From assembly GCA_902786855.1 (NCBI GenBank), contig CADAEH010000007.1, forward strand, positions 1-64,000: a DNA stretch of 64,000 nt. Reading direction: 5' to 3'. Every line of letters starts with the position of its first letter. Position 1 is the stretch's first letter. The notes under the pieces were generated by a model. That model was not told the origin of the DNA. It did no database searches and saw only the letters and a program-made list of their open reading frames with translations. Positions 34,197-43,043 of this stretch are shown here, in pieces. Source of the stretch: an uncultured Eubacteriales bacterium. Lineage in GTDB: Bacteria > Bacillota > Clostridia > Peptostreptococcales > Anaerovoracaceae. A program made the translations under genes and the position numbers.

Positions 34197-35708
34197 GTGA
34201 ATATCAAAGACGCAAAGGAACAGATCAGGAACGCGATCATAGCATACTTTACAAGGGACGAGTATGGGGAATATCGGATCGCCATAGAGGACCAGAGACC
34301 TGTCTTTCTTATGGGCCCTCCGGGCATCGGCAAGACAGCTATCATGCAGCAGATAGCATCCGAGCTCGGTGTCGGACTGGTATCATATTCCATGACACAT
34401 CATACCCGGCAGTCTGCACTCGGCCTGCCGTATATTAAGACCAAAAATTACGGAGGCAAAGAATACAGCGTTTCCGAGTATACCATGTCGGAGATCATAG
34501 CATCGGTCTATGACATGATGGAAGAGACCGGAGTCCGTGAGGGCATATTGTTCCTTGACGAGATAAACTGTGTATCCGAGACTCTCACACCATCGATGCT
34601 GCAGTTCCTTCAGTTCAAGACTTTTGGCAGACATCGTGTCCCGGATGGCTGGATAGTCGTCACTGCAGGTAATCCCCCGGAATATAACAGTTCCGTACGT
34701 GAATTCGATACTGTAACATGGGACCGTCTTAAACGCATAGACATCGAGCCTGATTATGCGATATGGAAAGAGTACGCTCTTGACCGCGGTGTGCATCCTT
34801 CTGTCTCGACGTATCTGGATATCAAGAGCAATGATTTTTACAGAGTGGAAACAACTGTAGACGGAAAGACCATCGTGACGGCAAGGGCATGGCTGAACCT
34901 TTCAGACATGATCAGCCTCTACGAACAGAACGATATCGCTGTCGATGAAAAGATGATAGGACAGTATCTTCAGGATCCTAAGGTCGCGAAGTCTTTTGCC
35001 AACTACTATGACCTGTTCAACAAATACAGATCAGACTATCAGATCGATGATATCCTGAGCGGTAAGGCCGGTGAAGATATAATCAGACGGGCTAGGGATG
35101 CGAAGTATGACGAGAGACTGTCCCTTCTCGGTCTGATCCTTGACAGGGTCGGCAGCGATCTCAAAAAGATATGGCACGAAGAGCAGGTCCTCACAGAAGA
35201 GATGGAACTGTTTAAATCAATAAGGGGCAAGCTTGAGAACGGCCCGGCATCCGTTTCTGAGCTGCTTGACGAAGCAGCTGCGTTGAAGCGCAGCGAGCTT
35301 GATAACCTTAAGAAGTCAAGATCTCTGTCTGATGACAGGAGAAAAACTCTGCATGGGATCATAAAGGATCTTGAGTCCGATGCAAAAGAGCTTGCACTTG
35401 CAGGTGATCTGGCGGGGGATGAAGCATTCGGTATCATAAGAAAGAACTTCAACAGCAGAAGAGCTGCTTACAGGAAACACATTGAAGAAACTGACGCGGA
35501 ACTCGAGAATATGTTCATCTTCGCGGAAAAGGCTTTCTCTGATTCTCAGGAGATGCTTATAATCGTGACGGAACTGACCAAGGGCTTTTACTCCGCGCAT
35601 TACATAAGCAGACATGGATGCAGGAAGTATTTTGAGCACAACAGAGAATTGCTGTTTTACGAAAGACAGAACGAGATCCTTCAGAGGATAGAAGACATCG
35701 ATCTGTGA
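34197..35708 (+). CDS. MoxR-type AAA+ ATPase of cassette 1
   Basis: A 503-residue AAA+ ATPase. Walker A is GPPGIGKT (40-47), Walker B ILFLDEI (117-123), the sensor segment VVTAGNPPEYN and the arginine-bearing WDRLKRIDIEPD. About 240 residues of mostly helical, coiled sequence follow the ATPase core, absent from simple MoxR proteins. The GTG at 34197 is chosen because GAAGGAGAG lies eight bases upstream and the N-terminus (MNIKDAKEQI) then matches the paralogue at 46170 (MNIAEAKEQL). With the VWA protein it should form a chelatase- or remodelling-type machine; the target is unknown. Confidence 0.9.
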   Translation: MNIKDAKEQIRNAIIAYFTRDEYGEYRIAIEDQRPVFLMGPPGIGKTAIMQQIASELGVGLVSYSMTHHTRQSALGLPYIKTKNYGGKEYSVSEYTMSEIIASVYDMMEETGVREGILFLDEINCVSETLTPSMLQFLQFKTFGRHRVPDGWIVVTAGNPPEYNSSVREFDTVTWDRLKRIDIEPDYAIWKEYALDRGVHPSVSTYLDIKSNDFYRVETTVDGKTIVTARAWLNLSDMISLYEQNDIAVDEKMIGQYLQDPKVAKSFANYYDLFNKYRSDYQIDDILSGKAGEDIIRRARDAKYDERLSLLGLILDRVGSDLKKIWHEEQVLTEEMELFKSIRGKLENGPASVSELLDEAAALKRSELDNLKKSRSLSDDRRKTLHGIIKDLESDAKELALAGDLAGDEAFGIIRKNFNSRRAAYRKHIEETDAELENMFIFAEKAFSDSQEMLIIVTELTKGFYSAHYISRHGCRKYFEHNRELLFYERQNEILQRIEDIDL

Positions 35709-35742
35709 TCAAAAAACAATCAATAAAGAGGTGGAGAATAAT

Positions 35743-36480
35743 ATGAAGATCATTATTTGCGGTAAAGGGGGCTGCGGTAAAAGTACTACAGCGGCTTTGC
35801 TGGCAAAAGCTTATCAGAGGGAAGGGCGGAATGTACTTGTGGTCGATTCCGACGAGTCAAATTACGGTCTCTACAGACAGCTGGGACTGGACCTTCCTGA
35901 GGATTTCACACATTACTTCGGTGGAAAGAAGGGCGCATATCGCGTATTTGACGACAAAGGCTATGTGTTTGATGAAAAGTGGAATATCTCTGATATACCC
36001 CGGGAATTCCTTACGGGAGACGGGAACCTGCATCTTATGGCCATCGGCAAGATCGCCGAGGCGGAAGAAGGATGCGCCTGCGGCATGGGCTTCACCGCAA
36101 AGATGCTCCTCGATAATCTTGAGACAGGAGAAAATGATGTTGTTATAGTTGACACAGAAGCCGGTGTCGAGCACTTCGGAAGAGGACTCGACAGGTTTGC
36201 AGATGTTATCCTGATGGTGATAGACCCGTCATACGAGTCCATACGCCTTTCTGAGAAAGTATATGATATGGCACAGGCTCTTGATAAGCCTGTATACTTC
36301 ATACTGAACAAAGCTGATGCAGAGCAGGCCGAAATAACAAAAGCGGCCCTGAGGGATAAAGAAGCAGTAGTTGCGGTAGTACCTGCTGATCAGCAGATAA
36401 TGATGGCGGGACTCAGGGGCGAAGCCCTGGATATTGAGATACCGGCGATAAATGCTGTTATGGACAGGATAAAAAAATGA
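35743..36480 (+). CDS. CooC/NifH-like P-loop ATPase
   Basis: A 245-residue ATPase of the SIMIBI (MinD/NifH/CooC) class. The deviant Walker A GKGGCGKST (7-15) opens it. The switch region VDTEAGVEHFGRG matches CooC, and a CAC motif (Cys111, Cys113) in EEGCACGMG lies where CooC dimers bind metal. CooC inserts nickel into carbon monoxide dehydrogenase. No CODH gene is in the window, so the client is unknown. The ATG at 35743 follows AGGTGGAG; a GTG four codons earlier lies in that site. It comes 34 bases after the MoxR gene and overlaps the glycosylase gene by four bases. Confidence 0.85.
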   Translation: MKIIICGKGGCGKSTTAALLAKAYQREGRNVLVVDSDESNYGLYRQLGLDLPEDFTHYFGGKKGAYRVFDDKGYVFDEKWNISDIPREFLTGDGNLHLMAIGKIAEAEEGCACGMGFTAKMLLDNLETGENDVVIVDTEAGVEHFGRGLDRFADVILMVIDPSYESIRLSEKVYDMAQALDKPVYFILNKADAEQAEITKAALRDKEAVVAVVPADQQIMMAGLRGEALDIEIPAINAVMDRIKK

Positions 36481-36968
36481 ATACAGTCTTATACCATCCG
36501 TTCGGACCGTTATATAATAAAAAGAGCCGGGTGCTTATCCTCGGTTCATTTCCGTCCGTGAAATCAAGAGAACAGAACTTTTTCTACGGACATCCTCAGA
36601 ACAGGTTCTGGAAAGTGATCGCGGCTGTATATGAGCAGCCTCTGCCGCAGACCATAGAAGAGAAAAAGCAGCTTATACTGGATAACGGACTTGCCCTGTG
36701 GGATTCGATCGCAAGCTGCGAGATAACAGGTTCTTCTGACTCCAGCATAAAGAATGCACGTGCGAATGATATCACAGTGATTCTGGACAGCTGCAATATA
36801 GAGAGGATCTACTGCAATGGGCGGAAGTCACATGAACTATATCGTAAATACATAGAGCCGGCGACAGGACGTACGGCTGTATGTCTGCCATCGACCAGCC
36901 CTGCCAACGCTCAGTGGTCACTTGAAAAACTGATCGGAGCATGGGCAGAGATCAGAGCAGACATATGA
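36477..36968 (+). CDS. DNA-deoxyinosine glycosylase (uracil-DNA glycosylase superfamily)
   Basis: A 163-residue base-excision repair enzyme of the uracil-DNA glycosylase superfamily, DNA-deoxyinosine glycosylase group. The active-site strand reads RVLILGSFPSVKSREQNFFYGHPQNRFW, with the usual GSFPS and FYGHPQNRFW, and the C-terminal motif is CLPSTSPANAQW (SPAN box). It would remove hypoxanthine arising from adenine deamination. ATGA overlap with the CooC-like gene couples their translation, though a functional link is not evident. Confidence 0.9.
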   Translation: MNTVLYHPFGPLYNKKSRVLILGSFPSVKSREQNFFYGHPQNRFWKVIAAVYEQPLPQTIEEKKQLILDNGLALWDSIASCEITGSSDSSIKNARANDITVILDSCNIERIYCNGRKSHELYRKYIEPATGRTAVCLPSTSPANAQWSLEKLIGAWAEIRADI

Positions 36969-37002
36969 TCAATCAGCACAAAGAAAGGATGAGGTGAACA
37001 AA

Positions 37003-37344
37003 ATGGTAAGAAAAGAAACAGCACAGGAACGTCATGAAGTACAGGGCGGCGTGGGCACAATCATGAGCTATCACGTGATCACAAAGGAAGAATTTCTGGG
37101 ACACGGAAGGCTATATTCCCGCTTTGTACTGCCTCCGGGGACATCGATCGGATGGCATGTCCACACAGGCGAGACCGAGCCATACTACATCCTTGCAGGC
37201 GAAGGCACTTTTACCGACAGTGACGGCAGTGTTCATCTGGTACACAAAGGTGACTGCTGCATAATCGAACCGGGAACAGGTCATTCCATCGCCAACAACG
37301 GAGATGAGGATCTTGAGTTCATGGCACTCATTTATAACGCATAG
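37003..37344 (+). CDS. single-domain cupin protein
   Basis: A 113-residue cupin. The first motif is WHVHTGETEPYYILAGEGTFTD, with metal ligands His, His and Glu, and the second GDCCIIEPGTGHSIANNGDEDLEF contributes the last His. Single-domain cupins are dioxygenases, isomerases or sugar/metabolite-binding proteins; no assignment is possible. AGGTG six bases ahead supports ATG 37003 over a GTG three codons upstream. It lies 34 bases after the glycosylase and probably ends the cassette 1 transcript, given a small hairpin with TTTT at 37412-37431. Confidence 0.85.
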   Translation: MVRKETAQERHEVQGGVGTIMSYHVITKEEFLGHGRLYSRFVLPPGTSIGWHVHTGETEPYYILAGEGTFTDSDGSVHLVHKGDCCIIEPGTGHSIANNGDEDLEFMALIYNA

Positions 37345-37411
37345 TAGTGCAGAGCCGTTATGCCGTTGCAATGAAACAGGTCATAATGGATAATATAGAC
37401 AAATAAAATAC

Positions 37412-37431
37412 CTGATCAGATGATCAGTTTT
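37412..37431 (+). terminator. weak terminator-like hairpin
   Basis: CTGATC/GATCAG around AGAT followed by TTTT, between the cupin and lipoprotein genes and just before the latter's AGGAG. A six-base AT-containing stem is marginal for termination. Confidence 0.3.
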
Positions 37432-37444
37432 CAGGAGCAGATCG

Positions 37445-38311
37445 ATGAAAATGAATAAGACGTACAACAGAGCAATGCGCATTGCAGTCCTTGTGATGCT
37501 TTCCGTTTTACTGATTGCGATGACTTCATGCAGCAAGCCAGAGTTCAAGATGAGTGAGAACACAGGAAAGCTGATGGTAGTTGAAGCTAAGAATGCCGCC
37601 GTTGACTCAATGTTTATGGTAGGCAGTCTGGAGGTAGATACAGGAGAGCAGGTCGTATTGACTTCAAACCTTGAAAAAGGTTCTGTAAAAATAGAACTGT
37701 TCGGCACACCTGAAGAGCAGTCTGCAGATGAGGTACCGGAACTGGATGGCGAACCGGATGTTATGTTCAATGCAGGGCCAGATGATATGCAGGCGCATAC
37801 TCTTACACCCGGAACCTATATGCTCAAGGCAACTGTTATAGAGAAGGCTACCGGATCAGTGACTGTAGAAGTGAAGCAGGCAGATCCTGAGCAGTGGAAT
37901 ACAGCGGAGTCGCCTGACGATGCCGGGGAAAAAGCCGGAATCGGTCTTTTCCTTATAGATCCGAGCGGGCTTAGCCTCGGACCTGTTACTAATGCAGATT
38001 TCCAATATATGGAGGGTGTTGCAGAGGCTCATTTCGGAGTTGCTGCTGTTGACATTTATGTACGTAAAGGCCTTTCGGATATCGACGAAGGAGATATATC
38101 TTTCGATAACAACGAATACAAATACAACTGGACAGTGGATATTGACGGAACCGAAGTAAAGTGCAGCGGAAACCGTGAAGGAGAAGCTACCAAGTCTGTC
38201 TGGAGCGCAAACGATTACAGCTATGCTGTACTTGCATACGGCGCGGGCGGGGACGATGATTTCGGCCTCAGCGAGGAAGACCTCACTTCATTGTTCAGGA
38301 ATATCCAGTAA
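37445..38311 (+). CDS. putative lipoprotein
   Basis: A 288-residue protein with a lipoprotein signal peptide: a basic start, hydrophobic core and AMTSC with the lipidation cysteine at about residue 29. The mature part has no cysteine cluster or catalytic motif that I recognise. It contains beta-strand-like repeats, an acidic linker around 150-165 and a C-terminal domain with GGDDDFGLSEED. It is expected to be anchored outside the cytoplasmic membrane. AGGAG seven bases before the ATG supports the start. The MmcQ-MGMT fusion gene follows 21 bases later. Confidence 0.75.
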   Translation: MKMNKTYNRAMRIAVLVMLSVLLIAMTSCSKPEFKMSENTGKLMVVEAKNAAVDSMFMVGSLEVDTGEQVVLTSNLEKGSVKIELFGTPEEQSADEVPELDGEPDVMFNAGPDDMQAHTLTPGTYMLKATVIEKATGSVTVEVKQADPEQWNTAESPDDAGEKAGIGLFLIDPSGLSLGPVTNADFQYMEGVAEAHFGVAAVDIYVRKGLSDIDEGDISFDNNEYKYNWTVDIDGTEVKCSGNREGEATKSVWSANDYSYAVLAYGAGGDDDFGLSEEDLTSLFRNIQ

Positions 38312-38332
38312 TATACAGACATAATATCAACT

Positions 38333-39328
38333 GTGACGATCGAGCAGAAAGTATTCAGTCGTAAACGCTTCAATACCGGCAGCATGGAAGACTATGGGTT
38401 TGAAAACAAAGGTTCCTGCCGTGTATTGTCGCGCGAATTCATGGGCGGTGACTTAACTGCAGAGATCAGAGTGTATGAAAACGGATCTGTGCAGGGCAGG
38501 GTACTTGATAACATGAGCGGCGAAGAGTATGTCCTTCTGAGGCTGCCGAATGCTTCCGGAGCTTATGTCGGAGCGGTGAGGGAGGCATATGAGGAACTTC
38601 TTAAGGATATAGCCCGCAGCTGCTGCACTGATGTCTCATTCGTTTCAGATCAGAGCAACCGTATAGCCGCATCTATCCTTGACAGGTATTCCGTGGAGCC
38701 GGATTTCCCATGGAACGAAGGAAAGTACAGTCCGGCAGGAGTGTTCAGGCACGGTGCCGGCGGTAAGTGGTTCGGGCTCATCATGAACATAGACAGACGC
38801 CTTCTTGATAAAAGTGCCGCTGAAGAAATGGTCGATGTCCTGAATCTCAAGGCTGATGAAAACAAGACTGCTTTACTGCATAAAATAAGAGGGATATATC
38901 CTGCTTATCATATGAATCACAGTAAGTGGATCTCGGTCGTGCTCGACGATACGCTCTATGATGAAGATGTCATGGGGCTCGTTGATGAAAGCTTTCGTCT
39001 GACATCTAAATCTGCAGGGGTACTGAATGAGAAGCTCATCAGGCAGGTATTTGCCGTAGCTGACAGTATCCCTCCCGGTCTGGTCATGTCATACGGGCAG
39101 ATAGCTGAGCTGCTCGGACGTCCCGGCAACTCGCGCCTCGTGGGCAGGATAATGAGCATGGCTGACAGATATGGTGACCATCCATGTCACAGAGTGGTCA
39201 ATCACGCCGGGCGGACTGTACCGGGGTGGACAGAACAGCGACAGCTTCTGGAAGCAGAGGGAGTTGAGTTCAAGTCCAACGGGAACGTAGATATGAGCAG
39301 ATTCCGATACGATCCCGGAAGATATTAG
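38333..39328 (+). CDS. MmcQ/YjbR - alkylguanine alkyltransferase fusion
   Basis: A 331-residue fusion. Residues about 1-220 match the MmcQ/YjbR family (start VFSRKRFNTGSMEDYGF, NGSVQGRVLDNMSGEEYVLLRLP, then SNRIAASILDRY and PDFPW, and KWFGLIMNIDR). Residues about 232-325 are a methylated-DNA cysteine methyltransferase domain (QVFAVADSIPPGLVMSYGQIAELLGRPGNSRLVG) with the acceptor cysteine intact in HPCHRVV (Cys285). MmcQ/YjbR proteins have a DNA-binding-like (CyaY-like) fold. The fusion suggests a DNA repair or alkyl-damage role. It starts at a GTG without a clear ribosome site, so the exact start is uncertain. Confidence 0.85.
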   Translation: MTIEQKVFSRKRFNTGSMEDYGFENKGSCRVLSREFMGGDLTAEIRVYENGSVQGRVLDNMSGEEYVLLRLPNASGAYVGAVREAYEELLKDIARSCCTDVSFVSDQSNRIAASILDRYSVEPDFPWNEGKYSPAGVFRHGAGGKWFGLIMNIDRRLLDKSAAEEMVDVLNLKADENKTALLHKIRGIYPAYHMNHSKWISVVLDDTLYDEDVMGLVDESFRLTSKSAGVLNEKLIRQVFAVADSIPPGLVMSYGQIAELLGRPGNSRLVGRIMSMADRYGDHPCHRVVNHAGRTVPGWTEQRQLLEAEGVEFKSNGNVDMSRFRYDPGRY

Positions 39329-39365
39329 CAGCGTTTCATACGGCTTTACGAATAGATCGATACTT

Positions 39366-40013
39366 ATGATGAAATATATCTCGCTGATACTGTTTTTCAT
39401 AGTGACGGGCATACACCTTTATGCATCGTTAAAAAAGGACAAGCAGCTTAGAAATTACACAAAGCCGTTTATCCTCATTACGTTGCTCGCATTTTATTGT
39501 TTCAGCACTGAACACATAGAATTGACCATAGTTCTGGCGCTATTCTTTTCATGGGTCGGTGATGTGCTGCTGATCCCAAAAGGAGTAAAATGGTTTACGG
39601 CTGGCGGGATATCTTTCATGGTCAGTCATTTCTTCTTCATACTGACATATGCAGGGCTGACTGATTTTACTGAGCTCAGCATGCCGGTGATGGTCGTCCT
39701 TCCTGTATGCTTCTTTATTTCATCAGCTGTGATTTTTCATTATCTGCGGCCGCATCTGCCTAAGGCTCTGTTTTACCCTATGTTGCTCTATCTGCTGATC
39801 AACGGAGGTATGAACTGCTTTGCATGGTTCCGCTCCTTCAGTACGACCGGTCCGGCTGCGGTAATAACCGCCGCAGGCGCTCTGTTGTTTTACATATCTG
39901 ATACGTCACTCTTCTTCGTGCGGTTCAATAAAGACAGCAGGCTGAAGACCCATTTTCTTGTTATGCTGACTTACTCATTAGGAGAGTTTCTCATAGTCCT
40001 CGGACTGATATAA
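39366..40013 (+). CDS. YhhN family membrane protein (lysoplasmalogenase-like)
   Basis: A 215-residue membrane protein with about eight hydrophobic helices of the YhhN/TMEM86 family. Family signatures are FFSWVGDVLLIPKGVKWFTAGGISFMVSHFFFI in the first half and LLFYISDTSLFFVRFN in the second, carrying the conserved aspartates. TMEM86B hydrolyses lysoplasmalogens, and many clostridia make plasmalogens, so the activity is plausible here. The ribosome site is weak; a second Met is one codon in. It precedes a lipid kinase gene by 17 bases, which supports a lipid role. Confidence 0.85.
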   Translation: MMKYISLILFFIVTGIHLYASLKKDKQLRNYTKPFILITLLAFYCFSTEHIELTIVLALFFSWVGDVLLIPKGVKWFTAGGISFMVSHFFFILTYAGLTDFTELSMPVMVVLPVCFFISSAVIFHYLRPHLPKALFYPMLLYLLINGGMNCFAWFRSFSTTGPAAVITAAGALLFYISDTSLFFVRFNKDSRLKTHFLVMLTYSLGEFLIVLGLI

Positions 40014-40030
40014 CCAAAAGGAGGCGTTCG

Positions 40031-40840
40031 ATGAAATACTACCTGAACAATCCGCTGTCGAACAATGGCATCAGTCAGAATATCCCGGGTGTTGACGTGA
40101 TAGACGCAACGAAACTGGATTATCCTGAATTCTTCGCGGAACTGAAAGAAGATGATGAAGTGGTGCTGATCGGAGGAGACGGTACGATCAATTATCTTAT
40201 CAACCATGTCGATGTATCCGGGATCAAAAATAACATCTATATCTATGGGAACGGTACCGGGAATGATTTTCTGAACGACATCAACGAGAAACCGGGAAAG
40301 GAGATCCAGCTCAATCCGTATCTCACCAATCTTCCTACGGCATGGGTAAATGGGAAAGCATATAAATACATCAACAATATGAGCTTCGGTATCGACGGAT
40401 ACTGCTGTGAGGAAGCAGACAGGATAAAGGCAAAGAAACCGAATAAGAAAATCAACTATACCGCGATCGCGATCAAAGGTCTCCTTTTCGATTTCAAGCC
40501 GCGTCATGCATGGATAGAAGTCGATGGAAAGGAATATGAATTCGACAATGTATGGCTTGCTCCTGCGATGAAAGGAAGATACTGCGGAGGCGGTATGATG
40601 CTTGCCCCGGGGCAGGATCGCATGGGTGATCATCTGACGGTGATCGTTTACTCGTGTCCTTCAAAACTGAAATCACTCAAGAATTTTCCGCGGATATTTG
40701 AGGGGACCCATGTCGAACTTACAGACATGACAAAGGTGATCACCGGAAACAAGATCCACGTCAGATTCTCCAGGCCGTGTGCCGTTCAGATCGATGGAGA
40801 GACGATACTGAATGTTACAGAATACAGTGCAGAGCTGTAG
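40031..40840 (+). CDS. diacylglycerol kinase-type lipid kinase
   Basis: A 269-residue cytosolic or membrane-associated kinase of the DAGK catalytic family. The nucleotide-binding GGDGTINYLINH is at about residues 44-55, followed by GNGTGNDFLND. NMSFGIDGYCCEEADR and GGGMMLAPGQDRMGD in the C-terminal beta-sandwich also fit. Relatives phosphorylate diacylglycerol, sphingoid bases or undecaprenol. AGGAGG nine bases upstream fixes the ATG. It follows the YhhN gene and ends at a bidirectional terminator. Confidence 0.88.
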   Translation: MKYYLNNPLSNNGISQNIPGVDVIDATKLDYPEFFAELKEDDEVVLIGGDGTINYLINHVDVSGIKNNIYIYGNGTGNDFLNDINEKPGKEIQLNPYLTNLPTAWVNGKAYKYINNMSFGIDGYCCEEADRIKAKKPNKKINYTAIAIKGLLFDFKPRHAWIEVDGKEYEFDNVWLAPAMKGRYCGGGMMLAPGQDRMGDHLTVIVYSCPSKLKSLKNFPRIFEGTHVELTDMTKVITGNKIHVRFSRPCAVQIDGETILNVTEYSAEL

Positions 40841-40862
40841 TACAGATTTCAGAAAAAAAGAT

Positions 40863-40895
40863 TGCGGGCTGTCATTACTGATGCCCGCAGTTTTA
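40863..40895. terminator. bidirectional terminator
   Basis: TGCGGGC (40863-40869) pairs with GCCCGCA (40883-40889), flanked by AAAAAAA on the left and TTTTAAGTTT on the right. It separates the lipid kinase gene from the convergent membrane-protein gene and works for both. Confidence 0.85.
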
Positions 40896-40898
40896 AGT

Positions 40899-41498
40899 TT
40901 AGCTTGGATCTTCGTCGTACAGATAGCTGTCATAGGCTTTTGCTATCGGCAGGTCCCGGAACGCCCGTACAGCAAGAATAGTTATAGCTATAGCCATTAT
41001 GGCAAGGATGATTGAGATAAGGAACATCCAGAGCAGGAAATCGGAACCGGCACCGGCACTGAATGATAAAATCATAAGGAAAAGTGCGGCAGCCCACAGC
41101 GTTAAGGCAAGAATGCCATATGCTATAAGCTGGGATCTGACGTTTTTGAGGGTAGGATGGACCAGATCGCGCAGCTGCAATATTTCTTCAGGATAATCAT
41201 CCGGTATGTCAAAAGCAGGATCGTCAATGGCGGCGCGGATCTGATCTGCTGCTTGAGATATATCCGCAGCTGCCGCCTCGTAATATCTCTTTGCGGCAAT
41301 GAATCCCAATGACCACAGCGCTACAATGATGGACTTTACGATAGATTTGCTGAGTATGAGCCCGAGAATACCCATAACGACGCACGCTATAGCCAGAACG
41401 ACATAGAGTTTTGCACATTTTGCGTGCATATCTCCATAACGCTCTACCTGCTCGAGAACGAAACGTTCATATTTATCGTCAGTTTTCTTATCTGTCAT
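40899..41498 (-). CDS. hypothetical membrane protein with two helix pairs
   Basis: A 199-residue protein I do not recognise. The charged N-terminus (MTDKKTDDKYERFVLEQVERYGDMH) leads to two hydrophobic helices (about 28-50 and 53-70), then an amphipathic stretch (about 70-115), then two more helices (about 120-145 and 150-175), ending in an acidic tail. It is probably a four-span cytoplasmic membrane protein. GGGGA before the ATG is a modest ribosome site. A small frame with a strong ribosome site lies just upstream. Confidence 0.65.
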   Translation of the reverse strand: MTDKKTDDKYERFVLEQVERYGDMHAKCAKLYVVLAIACVVMGILGLILSKSIVKSIIVALWSLGFIAAKRYYEAAAADISQAADQIRAAIDDPAFDIPDDYPEEILQLRDLVHPTLKNVRSQLIAYGILALTLWAAALFLMILSFSAGAGSDFLLWMFLISIILAIMAIAITILAVRAFRDLPIAKAYDSYLYDEDPS

Positions 41499-41515
41499 AT
41501 ATTATTCCCCGACTG

Positions 41516-41602
41516 CTAAAGCAGTTTTATTATTCGGTCTGCTGCTTCTTTCATGTGTTCATCTGAAAGACCGAAGTCAATCTCCCGGATCTGTAAGGTC
41601 AA
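41516..41602 (-). CDS. possible small peptide ahead of the membrane-protein gene
   Basis: A 28-residue frame with TTG start at 41602, a perfect AGGAGG ten bases upstream and stop at 41516, 17 bases before the next minus-strand gene. The product is an amphipathic helix-like peptide (IREIDFGLSDEHMKEAADRI, then IKLL). The frame is open a further 14 codons upstream without a start, so it could also be the last part of a decayed larger gene. Evidence is limited to the ribosome site and composition. Confidence 0.3.
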   Translation of the reverse strand: MTLQIREIDFGLSDEHMKEAADRIIKLL

Positions 41603-41729
41603 TGACCCGTATCCTCCTGTTTTCTCCGGAACAAAGCATCAATTAATTATATTCCTGCAAGTCCCCTATGTCACGCTTTCAAGATATATGGTAAAATCTT
41701 AAAGAAATGATAACAGAAGGGGGATCAAT

Positions 41730-43043
41730 ATGGAAAGCAAAGGAATGAACAACCACATAAAAGTTGGGATGCTGGGTATAGGAAACGTCGGAAGAGGTAC
41801 ATACCAGGCGCTCGAAATGAATCACGACAGGATACTTGAGACAACGGGATTCGATATAGAGATCACCCGCATACTCAACCGTCATCCGGATAAAGACCGC
41901 GGTATAGATATACCTAAGGAAAAATACACAGCAGATGTCAATGACATCTTTAACGATCCTGAGATCAGCATCGTAGTGGAGCTGATCGGAGGCATCGAGC
42001 CTGCTACAGAATATATGGCTGAAGCGATCAGGCACGGCAAGAGTGTCGTAACTGCAAACAAGGCAGCTCTGGCTGTTAACGGCAAGTATCTTGCCGAGCT
42101 GGCTCAGGAGCATCATGTTCTGCTCAGATTCGAGGCAGCAGTAGCGGGAGGCATCCCTATCCTGACATCACTTACGACTGCTCTTCTGTCGAACAGCTTT
42201 ACTGATGTACAGGGCATACTGAACGGCACTACGAATTACATACTCACTCAGATGAGCGAATACGGCAAGGATTATGCAGAGGTGCTTAAGGATGCACAGG
42301 CAAAGGGCTTCGCAGAGGCTGACCCTACAGCTGATGTCGAGGGCTTTGATGCTGCAAACAAGCTATCCATCCTGATTTCACTTGTGTTCGGTCTCGGAGT
42401 AGCTCCTGACAAGATCCCGACACAGGGCATCACAGCTATCGGCAGCGAGGACATCGCTTACGCCAAGGAGTCGGGATACAATATCAAACTGATCGCAAGC
42501 GCAAGGGAGAGAAACGGCAAAATGAACTGCAGCGTCAGCCCTGTGATGATGCCGCTGTCACATCCGCTCGCTTCTGTCAGCAATGAGTTCAATGCGGTAT
42601 TTGTTACCGGTAATGCTGTAGACAGCCTGATGTTCTACGGCAGAGGCGCCGGTCCGCTTCCTACCGGAAGTGCTGTGCTCGGTGATATCATCGGCATCGC
42701 GCGCAAGCAGGGTAAGGACTCAGCATACGATTTAGTACCTCAGCTCAGATATGACTCAGGTCTTGAGTATTCAGAAGAGAGCACGAGCAAGTTCTATGTG
42801 CGCATGACCGTGACTGAAAAGCCTGGCGTACTCGGCAAGATAACAACGATCTTCGGCAACGCCGGCATCAGTGTGGAAGCTATCCAGCAGAAGCCGCCTT
42901 ATGACAAGAACGGAGAGAGACTTGCAACTCTGATCTTCATACTGTTTGAGGTAGAGAGGATGCAGCTGATGAATGCTCTCGATGAAGTGCTCAAACTTGA
43001 TGTCACCAAATCGATAGATAACGTGATAAAAGTCGAAGAATAA
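41730..43043 (+). CDS. hom: homoserine dehydrogenase
   Basis: A 437-residue NAD(P)-dependent enzyme reducing aspartate semialdehyde to homoserine for threonine and methionine. Domains in order: Rossmann fold (GMLGIGNVGRGTYQAL, about 14), catalytic/dimer domain with LNGTTNYILTQM and AKGFAEADPTADVEGFDAANKL (catalytic Lys/Glu/Asp region), and a C-terminal ACT domain (about 355-430; VTEKPGVLGKITTIFGNAGIS) that usually mediates threonine feedback. AGAAGGGGGA fixes the ATG. It is monocistronic. No T-box or attenuator fits in the short upstream gap. Confidence 0.96.
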   Translation: MESKGMNNHIKVGMLGIGNVGRGTYQALEMNHDRILETTGFDIEITRILNRHPDKDRGIDIPKEKYTADVNDIFNDPEISIVVELIGGIEPATEYMAEAIRHGKSVVTANKAALAVNGKYLAELAQEHHVLLRFEAAVAGGIPILTSLTTALLSNSFTDVQGILNGTTNYILTQMSEYGKDYAEVLKDAQAKGFAEADPTADVEGFDAANKLSILISLVFGLGVAPDKIPTQGITAIGSEDIAYAKESGYNIKLIASARERNGKMNCSVSPVMMPLSHPLASVSNEFNAVFVTGNAVDSLMFYGRGAGPLPTGSAVLGDIIGIARKQGKDSAYDLVPQLRYDSGLEYSEESTSKFYVRMTVTEKPGVLGKITTIFGNAGISVEAIQQKPPYDKNGERLATLIFILFEVERMQLMNALDEVLKLDVTKSIDNVIKVEE

